Shown here: piece by piece, positions 57,915-64,000 of the stretch | Layout of the letters: every line of letters starts with the position of its first letter | Position numbering within the stretch: the first letter of the stretch is position 1 | NCBI RefSeq assembly: GCF_000768675.1 | Contig: NZ_AVPI01000002.1 | Span: 1-64,000 of the forward strand | Length of the DNA stretch: 64,000 bases | Reading direction: 5' to 3' | Source of the DNA: Knoellia flava TL1 | Lineage (GTDB): Bacteria; Actinomycetota; Actinomycetes; Actinomycetales; Dermatophilaceae | Position numbers and translations under genes: made by a program | The notes under the pieces: generated by a model | The model's database searches: none | Told to the model about the DNA's origin: nothing | What the model saw: only the letters and a program-made list of their open reading frames with translations

Positions 57915-59459
57915 TCAGTCCTTCCGGAACATCTCGAGCATGCGGCCGGTCACTGCGAATCCTCCGAAGATGTTGATGCTGGCGACGAGGATGGCGAGGA
58001 ACGCCAAGGTCTTGACGACGAGGTCGTCGGAGTCGATCTGTAGCAGGCCGCCGACGACGATGATCCCGCTGATGGCGTTGGTCTCGGCCATGAGTGGGGT
58101 GTGCAGGGCGTGCGACACGTTGGAGATGACGTAGAAGCCGACGATGACCGCGAGCGCGAAGACCGTGAAGTGGCCGAGGAAGACCGCGGGGGAGGCCGAG
58201 GCGATGAGTGCGAACACCAGTGCGCCGACGGCCATCCAGAGGTACTTGAGGCGCGGGTCGCGCTTCTTCGGCGGCGAAGGCGGCGTCGCGGCGACCACCG
58301 CCGTGGCGTCCGGGCCCGATGACCCGGGCGCGGCCGAGACCTGCACCGGCGGCGGGGGCCACATGACGTCTCCGTCGCGTACGACGGTCATCCCCCGCTG
58401 CACCGGGTCGTCGAGGTCGAGCTCGAGGTGGCCGTCCTTCTCGGGCGTGAGCAGCTTGAGGAGGTTGACGAGGTTGGTGCCGAAGAGCTGCGACGCCTGG
58501 CTCGGCAGCCGGGCCGGCAGGTCGGTGTAGCCGAGGATCGTCACTCCGTTGGGCGTGACGACCTTCTGGTCCGCGACGGACCCGGCGACGTTGCCGCCGT
58601 TCGCCGCAGCCATGTCGACGATGACCGACCCGGGCTTCATCGAGGCGACCATGTCCTCGTCGAGCAGCCGCGGCGCCGGCCTGCCCGGGATGAGGGCGGT
58701 CGTGATGACGATGTCGACGTCCGCGGCCTGCGCGGCATAGAGCTGGGCGGCCTTGCGGTTGAAGTCCTCGCCGGTCTCCTTGGCGTAGCCGTCGGCCGAG
58801 GGCCCGGTGTCCTCGACGTCGATCCGGAGGAACTCGGCGCCCATCGACTCGACCTGCTCGGCAACCTCGCTGCGGGCGTCGAAGGCGCGCACGACTGCTC
58901 CCAGCGACCCGGCGGTGCCGATCGCCGACAGCCCGGCGACACCGGCTCCGACGACGAGCACCTTGGCCGGCGGCACCTTGCCGGCCGCCGTCACCTGCCC
59001 GGTGAAGACCGACCCGAACTCGTGCGCCGCCTCGATGACCGCGCGGTAGCCGCCGATGTTGGCCATCGACGACAGCACGTCGAGAGACTGGGCCCGCGAG
59101 ATGCGCGGCACCGCATCCATCGCGAGCGCTGTCACCCCGCGCTCGGCGAGCGCCTCGACCAGGTCGGGACGCAGCGCGGGCGAGAGCAGGCTGACGAGGG
59201 TCTGTCCGGGCCGCAGCCGCGCCACCTCGACCTCGGAGGGCGCGTTGATCTTGAGGATGACGTCGGTGTTCCAGACGTCCTCGCCGACGATGTCCGCCCC
59301 GGCGTCGACGTAGGCGGAGTCCTCGAACGACGAGAGGTGGCCCGCGCCCGACTGGACGAACACGGCATACCCGAGGTCGACGAGCTGCTCGACCGTCCGG
59401 GGAGTCGCCGCAACCCTCGTCTCACCCGCCAACGACTCCAACGGCACACCGATGCGCAC
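57915..59459 (-). CDS. pntA: NAD(P) transhydrogenase subunit alpha
   Basis: A 514-residue, full-length alpha subunit. The NAD-binding dI domain (residues 1-380) has [35 protein letters not shown]-type Rossmann loop and [15 protein letters not shown] Pro/Ser linker precedes three to four C-terminal helices. Many actinobacteria split this subunit into two genes; here it is one. AGGAGGT lies before GTG 59459. It provides NADPH with pntB. Confidence 0.96.
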   Translation of the reverse strand: MRIGVPLESLAGETRVAATPRTVEQLVDLGYAVFVQSGAGHLSSFEDSAYVDAGADIVGEDVWNTDVILKINAPSEVEVARLRPGQTLVSLLSPALRPDLVEALAERGVTALAMDAVPRISRAQSLDVLSSMANIGGYRAVIEAAHEFGSVFTGQVTAAGKVPPAKVLVVGAGVAGLSAIGTAGSLGAVVRAFDARSEVAEQVESMGAEFLRIDVEDTGPSADGYAKETGEDFNRKAAQLYAAQAADVDIVITTALIPGRPAPRLLDEDMVASMKPGSVIVDMAAANGGNVAGSVADQKVVTPNGVTILGYTDLPARLPSQASQLFGTNLVNLLKLLTPEKDGHLELDLDDPVQRGMTVVRDGDVMWPPPPVQVSAAPGSSGPDATAVVAATPPSPPKKRDPRLKYLWMAVGALVFALIASASPAVFLGHFTVFALAVIVGFYVISNVSHALHTPLMAETNAISGIIVVGGLLQIDSDDLVVKTLAFLAILVASINIFGGFAVTGRMLEMFRKD

Positions 59460-59598
59460 GACACGACCTCCTGGTGAGGGACAGACACGTGACCGCGAAC
59501 CTACCTGTCACAGCGGTCCGGGGCGCGCCCATGTGACTGCCACGACGGAGCGTTGGCTTCGGAGGCCGCCAACGCCCCCTCCCGCTCGCGAGTCGCAC

Positions 59599-59604
59599 TA
59601 CGGT
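59599..59604 (+). promoter_or_regulatory. -10 hexamer of the small membrane protein gene (leaderless)
   Basis: TACGGT ends 7 nt before the ATG at 59612. No -35 box recognised. Confidence 0.5.
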
Positions 59605-59611
59605 CGTTCCC

Positions 59612-60037
59612 ATGGAGAACTCGGCGCTCTGGGTCGTCGGCGTGGTGGCCCTCGCGGTCGTCGTCGCCGCCTTCGTGTGGGTCCTGCGACACCGCGACGA
59701 CGCGGCCGTCCCGGAGCACCACCACTACGCCGCGCCCGAGGTCACCGGCTCCGGCGGCTCGTCGGAGGGCGTCTCGACCTTCGGCGGCGTCGGCGACGCC
59801 CCCGTCGACGAGACCGTGCCGCTCAGCCGGCTCGGCGGCGCCGGGTGGCGCGACGGCGGCGCCGTCCCGCAGACCCACACGACCGACTCGTATGCCGTCG
59901 GCTCACCCACGTGGGCCGAGGACCCGTCCGCGGACGCGACCGACTCGCCCCTGGAGCACCACGTCTCGGTGGAGTCGAGCGGGGAGGGCGGCGAGGCCGA
60001 CGACGAGCTCGACCGCCGCCGGGGTGGTCACTGGTGA
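59612..60037 (+). CDS. Hypothetical single-helix membrane protein
   Basis: A 141-residue protein with one N-terminal helix (ALWVVGVVALAVVVAAFVWVL) and a cytosolic, disordered, His/Gly/Ser/Asp/Glu-rich remainder (EHHHYAAPEV; ending DRRRGGHW). Not recognised. It is convergent with the large acidic protein gene, which has the same one-helix-plus-disorder design, with a shared terminator between them. Confidence 0.65.
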   Translation: MENSALWVVGVVALAVVVAAFVWVLRHRDDAAVPEHHHYAAPEVTGSGGSSEGVSTFGGVGDAPVDETVPLSRLGGAGWRDGGAVPQTHTTDSYAVGSPTWAEDPSADATDSPLEHHVSVESSGEGGEADDELDRRRGGHW

Positions 60038-60090
60038 CGCGGACGCCGCACTGACTGGCCGGCTCACCCGGCAGCCGACGTCCCCCGGCA

Positions 60091-60129
60091 CGACGACGCC
60101 CCGCCGGCAGCACCGGCGGGGTGTCGTCG
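60091..60129. terminator. Bidirectional terminator
   Basis: CGACGACGCCCCGCCGG-CAGCA-CCGGCGGGGTGTCGTCG, a 17-bp stem with one G-T type mismatch, exactly between two convergent genes. Confidence 0.9.
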
Positions 60130-60136
60130 TCGAGGG

Positions 60137-62485
60137 TCAGCCCTCGGAGGGGTTGAAGCCCGCGCGGCGGGCCGAGTCCTCGTCGTAGAACCAGACGTCG
60201 GGCTCCGCGGAGTCGTAGCCCTGCGCGCCCGGGGCGCGGTAGGTCATCGTGTCGCGGTAGGCCTGGATCGGGTGGTCGAGCGGCTGTGCCCGGTCCTCGA
60301 ACGGTGCGGCCGAGCCGACGCCGAAGCCGCCGTCGCGGATCTCCTCCATCGACGAGATGCGCCGGCCCTCGCCGTCGGAGGAACCGCCGTCGGTGGTGGT
60401 GCCGTCGGTGCTGGCACCATCCGAGCTGTCGCTCTCGGTGGCGGCGCTGTCCGAGCTGCTCCAGTCGCCCGAGTCGGAGTCGTCCGTGGAGGACTCGTCG
60501 TCGGACCTCGTGTCGTCCGAGGTGTCGTCGGTGGACGTGGCGTCGTCCGAACCGTCGTCGACCTTGTTGATCCGCTCGGTGCCGTCCGGCCAGTGCGACG
60601 CGTCGCCGCCCTCGGTGGAGCCGTTGGCGTCGGTGTCCGAGCCCGTGTCGCTGGCCGAGTCGGTGCCACGGTCGTTGCTGGTGTCCGAGCCGGTGTCGCG
60701 GTCGGTCTCGGTGTCGCGGTCGGTCTCGCGGTCCGAGCCCGCCGCAGCGGCACCGGCCACAGCCCCGGCTCCCGCCCCGGCGCCCGCGGCCCCTGCCGTG
60801 CCCCAGTCGGAGGAGCCGGAGTCCGACGTGCTGCGGTCGCGCTGCTCGTTGCCGGACGCGTCGTCGGCGTCGGTGGCGGCGTCCGCCCTTCCCGAGTCCG
60901 CGACCTCGGTGTCGTGGTAGACGTCGTCGCTCAGGGCACCCTTGCTGGCAGACCCGTCATCGACCGCCGGACGCGCGTCCGAGCTGGACCGCTGGTCCGA
61001 GCTGGAACGCTCGTCGGATGTGGAGGCCTCGTCCCGGTCCCACGTCTCCTCGGTCGTCGGCTCGTCGTCGCTCGCCGCACGGTCGGAGCCTGCCTCGTCC
61101 GACGTCGACTCGTCCGACGCCGGGGCGACGCCGGGGGTCTGCTCGTCGGCCGGCAACGGCTCCGTCGAGGCGTAGTCCTCGACGTCGCCGATGATCGTCA
61201 TGTCCGCGTCGCCGGAGGCCTCGTCGGAGCGCGTCGAGCCCTCGTCCTCCGAGCGGGCGTCATCCGCCTGCGAGCCGCTCTCAGCCGCACCGGCGGCGGC
61301 ACCAGCGCCCGCCGCCGTCGCGCCTCCGGCGACGGAGTCGTCGGCCCGGCGCTCGCCGGCACTCTCGTCACCCGACGCCCCGCCGGTCACGCCCCCGTCA
61401 CCGGCAGGGCTGGTCGAACCCTCCTCGCTGGAACGCTCGGCCCGCTCAGCGGCTGCTGCTCCGAAGAGCTCGTCGTCAGACATCGTTGTCTCCTTCGTGG
61501 GGCTGTCACCTGCATCCGCCACCGTGGCGTCATCGTCCCGGGAGTCGGGGGCAGTCGCCCCACCGGCCGCCAGGCCGTCGCGCGTGTCGTCCGCACGCGC
61601 GCTGTCGTCACCCATCTCGTCCGCGCGTGCGGCGTCGTCGCCCGAGGAGCCGTATACCGGCGTCTCGCTCGACACGGGGGTCCACGCCCGGGTCTCGGGC
61701 TCGTTGTCGGCGTAGTCGACACCGGAGGCGAGGCGAGCGGACGCCTCGTCGGGGTCGTTGCCGCGCGTGCCGGCATACGCGCTCCCGGCGGCGGCAGCGG
61801 CACCGCCGGCCACAGCGGCTCCGGTGCCCCAGCCACGGCCGGAGCCCGACTCGTCCGCGTCGGTCGCAGCCGAACGAGAAGAGGTGTCGTCCGACCCTTC
61901 CCAGCGGCTCGCTTCGGGCACGTCGGCGGCCTCGACCTCGCCGCGCCCAGCGGTCACGTCGTCACCCCGCTCAGACGTCGGCGAACCCCAGCGGCTCGCC
62001 TCGGGCTCCTCGGTCCCGGCGGCAGCAGCGGCCGGCACGGGCCGGTGGACCCGGGTCTCGTCGACGGAGCGGACGTCGTCGTCGAGGTCCTCGGGAAGCG
62101 GACGCGGGTCGTCCTTGTCGAGCTCGACGTCGGGGTCGATCTCGTCGGCCCGGCGCAGCTCGGCGTCACGCTCGAGGCGTCCGCGCTCGAGGTCGGCCTG
62201 GTGGCGCCTCGCCTCCTCCTCGACCCGCTGCGCCTCGCGCGCGCTCTCCTCGGCCCGACGGGCCCGCTCCTCGGCCTCCCGGCGCGCGAGCTCGGCGCGC
62301 TCGCTCGACTGCTGGGCGAAGACGGCCTGGCCGCGCAACGCCGTGTCGCGCTCCTCGGCGCCGGCCCGGATGCGGGCGGCCTCGGCGCGCTGCTCGTCGA
62401 GCCGGCGCTGTTTGCCCCTCGACACGAACCACCAGACGAGGAGGAGGAGGGCAACGATGACAAGGGCACCGATGAGGTACTTCAC
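60137..62485 (-). CDS. Membrane-anchored acidic disordered protein with C-terminal sunset-like domain
   Basis: A 782-residue protein. Residues 3-21 are a helix (LIGALVIVALLLLVWWFVS); residues about 25-115 are a charged coiled coil (Arg/Glu/Ala heptads, as in ERAELARREAEERARRAEES). About 570 residues of Asp/Ser/Thr/Ala/Gly low complexity follow, with repeated SSD, TDTE and DRDT units. The last 60 residues are ordered: DHPIQAYRDTMTYRAPGAQG then DVWFYDEDSARRAGF, the pattern of the sunset domain. Function unknown. Codon use is normal for the region. A start at the first Met gives the helix. Confidence 0.8.
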   Translation of the reverse strand: MKYLIGALVIVALLLLVWWFVSRGKQRRLDEQRAEAARIRAGAEERDTALRGQAVFAQQSSERAELARREAEERARRAEESAREAQRVEEEARRHQADLERGRLERDAELRRADEIDPDVELDKDDPRPLPEDLDDDVRSVDETRVHRPVPAAAAAGTEEPEASRWGSPTSERGDDVTAGRGEVEAADVPEASRWEGSDDTSSRSAATDADESGSGRGWGTGAAVAGGAAAAAGSAYAGTRGNDPDEASARLASGVDYADNEPETRAWTPVSSETPVYGSSGDDAARADEMGDDSARADDTRDGLAAGGATAPDSRDDDATVADAGDSPTKETTMSDDELFGAAAAERAERSSEEGSTSPAGDGGVTGGASGDESAGERRADDSVAGGATAAGAGAAAGAAESGSQADDARSEDEGSTRSDEASGDADMTIIGDVEDYASTEPLPADEQTPGVAPASDESTSDEAGSDRAASDDEPTTEETWDRDEASTSDERSSSDQRSSSDARPAVDDGSASKGALSDDVYHDTEVADSGRADAATDADDASGNEQRDRSTSDSGSSDWGTAGAAGAGAGAGAVAGAAAAGSDRETDRDTETDRDTGSDTSNDRGTDSASDTGSDTDANGSTEGGDASHWPDGTERINKVDDGSDDATSTDDTSDDTRSDDESSTDDSDSGDWSSSDSAATESDSSDGASTDGTTTDGGSSDGEGRRISSMEEIRDGGFGVGSAAPFEDRAQPLDHPIQAYRDTMTYRAPGAQGYDSAEPDVWFYDEDSARRAGFNPSEG

Positions 62486-62584
62486 GGGATCTGCTCCTGA
62501 CGTTCACGTCGAGTGCGGCGGCACCCGCTCGTGCCCAAAACTACCGTCGGACCTGCACGGATTGGGTCAGGGCCGACGCCCGCG

Positions 62585-64000
62585 TCAGCCGCCCTCGCCG
62601 AGGCCCAGCTCCCCCACCGTGATCTCCCGCATCTCGACCTTGCGGACCTTGCCGGTGACCGTCATCGGGAACTCGTCGACGATGCGGACGTAGCGCGGGA
62701 CCTTGTAGTGGGCGAGCCGTCCGGAAGCGAACTCGCGCAATGCTTCCGGGGTCAGCGGCTCGGCCCCGTCGCGCATCCGCACCCACACCGCGAGCTCCTC
62801 GCCGTACTTCGGGTCGGGCACTCCGATGACCTGCGCGTCGACGATGTCGGGGTGGGTGTAGAGGAACTCCTCGATCTCGCGCGGGTAGACGTTCTCCCCT
62901 CCCCGGATGACCATGTCCTTGATCCGGCCGGTGATCTGGACGAAGCCCTCGGCGTCCATGACCGCGAGGTCGCCGGTGCGCATCCACCCGTCGACCACGG
63001 CCTCGGCGGTCTTGTCGTCCTGGCCCCAGTAGCCGAGCATCACCGAGTAGCCCTTGGTCCACAGCTCACCGGGCTCGCCGTGCGGCACCGTCTCGAGCGT
63101 CACCGGGTCGACGACCTTGACCTCGAGGTGCGGGCCGACCTGGCCGACGGTGCCCACCTTGCGGTCGAACTCGTCGTCGGTGCGGGTCTGGGTCGAGACC
63201 GGCGAGGTCTCGGTCATGCCGTAGCAGATCGTCATCTCGTCGATGCCGGCCGCGATGACCTTCTTCATGAGCTCCGCCGGGCACGTCGAGCCGGCCATGA
63301 TGCCGGTCCGCACCGAGCTGAGGTCGTGGTCGCCGAAGGTCGGCAGGGCCCACTCGGCGATGAACATCGTCGGCACGCCGTAGAGGCTCGTGCACCGCTC
63401 CTCGGACGTCGCGGCGAGCGTGAGCCCGGGGTCGAACCCGGGCGCCGGGATGACCATGCAGGCGCCGTGCGACGTCGCCGCGAGGTTGCCCATGACCATC
63501 CCGAAGCAGTGGTAGAAGGGCACCGGAATGCAGATCCGGTCCTCCTCGGTGTAGCGGCACAGCTCACCGACGAGGTAGCCGTTGTTGAGGATGTTGCGGT
63601 GGCTCAGCGTCGCGCCCTTGGGGAACCCCGTCGTGCCCGAGGTGTACTGGATGTTGATCGGGTCGTCGGGCGAGAGCCCACCCGCCACCTCACGCAGCCG
63701 GTCCTCGGCGACGTCGTCGGCGCCGGCGAGCAGGTCGGCCCAGCTCTCCTGTCCCAAGACCCACACCTGCTCGAGGTCGGGGCACTCGTCGCGGACCTCC
63801 CCCACCATCGCGACGTAGTCGGACGTCTTGAACGACGGCGCCACGACGAGACCGCGTATGCCGGCCTGCTGCAGGACGTAGCCGAGCTCGTGCGAGCGGT
63901 AGGCCGGGTTGATGTTGACGAGGATGATCCCGACCTTCGCCGTGGCGTACTGGACGAGGGTCCACTCCGCGCAGTTCGGCGCCCAGATGCCCACCCGGTC
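62585..64000 (-). CDS. Fatty-acyl-CoA synthetase-like AMP-binding enzyme, 3' part (runs off window end)
   Basis: 471 residues of an AMP-forming acyl-CoA ligase; the frame is open to base 64000 ([13 protein letters not shown]), so 70 or so N-terminal residues lie outside. Motifs: [62 protein letters not shown] and the C-terminal lysine in [14 protein letters not shown]. It is close to FadD-type medium/long-chain synthetases such as FadD35. The exact acid is unknown. Confidence 0.93.
   Translation of the reverse strand, partial: DRVGIWAPNCAEWTLVQYATAKVGIILVNINPAYRSHELGYVLQQAGIRGLVVAPSFKTSDYVAMVGEVRDECPDLEQVWVLGQESWADLLAGADDVAEDRLREVAGGLSPDDPINIQYTSGTTGFPKGATLSHRNILNNGYLVGELCRYTEEDRICIPVPFYHCFGMVMGNLAATSHGACMVIPAPGFDPGLTLAATSEERCTSLYGVPTMFIAEWALPTFGDHDLSSVRTGIMAGSTCPAELMKKVIAAGIDEMTICYGMTETSPVSTQTRTDDEFDRKVGTVGQVGPHLEVKVVDPVTLETVPHGEPGELWTKGYSVMLGYWGQDDKTAEAVVDGWMRTGDLAVMDAEGFVQITGRIKDMVIRGGENVYPREIEEFLYTHPDIVDAQVIGVPDPKYGEELAVWVRMRDGAEPLTPEALREFASGRLAHYKVPRYVRIVDEFPMTVTGKVRKVEMREITVGELGLGEGG

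Noticed and set aside
1-64000. CRISPR array, prophage or insertion sequence
   Set aside because: No regularly spaced direct repeats, cas genes, integrase, transposase or phage structural genes were found.
1-64000. GTATGCCG as a FtsK-orienting (KOPS-like) sequence
   Set aside because: Copies are nearly equal on both strands (32 and 25), whereas KOPS-type signals are strongly skewed.

Overview
The window is about 64 kb of very GC-rich DNA from an actinobacterium. Strong GC3 bias, frequent GTG starts, a HAIR (HspR) operator before an Hsp20 gene, F420-type LLM oxidoreductase, an actinobacterial PntAB pair, a LytR_C protein and many apparently leaderless genes all fit Actinomycetota. My best guess is Micrococcales, family Intrasporangiaceae or close relatives, but this is inference from gene content only. 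I see no transposase, integrase, prophage or CRISPR array; most of it reads as ordinary chromosome.

Layout. 1-6.7 kb: 5' part of dnaX (minus strand), an ABC exporter pair with a hairpin repeat inserted in the permease gene, a DoxX-like protein, hsp20, a FrnE/DsbA-like protein and the 4.5S SRP RNA. 5.7-16.9 kb (minus strand): the most interesting block, a peptidoglycan amino-sugar salvage cluster: secreted NagZ, secreted NamZ (DUF1343), secreted AmiE-like serine hydrolase, RpiR/MurR-like regulator, MurQ etherase, an ABC sugar importer and a BadF-type kinase. It looks like the Bacillus MurNAc pathway with the PTS transporter MurP replaced by an ABC importer plus a cytosolic kinase. 17-28.5 kb: membrane proteins, tRNA-Ser(GGA), propionyl-CoA synthetase type enzyme, AEC carrier, CDP-alcohol phosphatidyltransferase, VTT protein, VanX-like dipeptidase, Tat-exported phosphodiesterase/phosphatase, HerA-like ATPase. 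28.5-40 kb: a sugar regulon on the minus strand (RbsA-type ATPase, permease, binding protein, Gfo/Idh/MocA oxidoreductase, Tat-exported TIM-barrel protein, TIM-barrel isomerase, xylose isomerase), divergent from a ROK regulator and an acetyl-xylan-esterase-like hydrolase, with a clear palindromic operator in between.

40-47 kb: a tightly overlapping plus-strand string (VapB-like, LytR_C, CHAD, PIG-V-like mannosyltransferase, DUF3105, DUF305), tRNA-Ser(CGA), a NERD protein and CueP/CDF metal-handling genes. 48-53 kb: LLM oxidoreductase with a GH13 enzyme, DedA, TadA, Upp. 52.7-55.2 kb: small membrane protein, bacterial PH-domain protein and APC permease. 55.4-64 kb: an AbiEi/DUF559-like gene bracketed by inverted copies of an interspersed repeat, pntAB, a long acidic disordered protein with a C-terminal sunset-like domain, and a truncated acyl-CoA synthetase at the window end.

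Two window-wide patterns stand out. The octamer GTATGCCG/CGGCATAC occurs 57 times by my count, in genes and between them, on both strands. Also, at least 14 genes have a TAnnnT hexamer ending exactly 6 or 7 nt before the start codon, which predicts leaderless mRNAs and helps to fix their starts.
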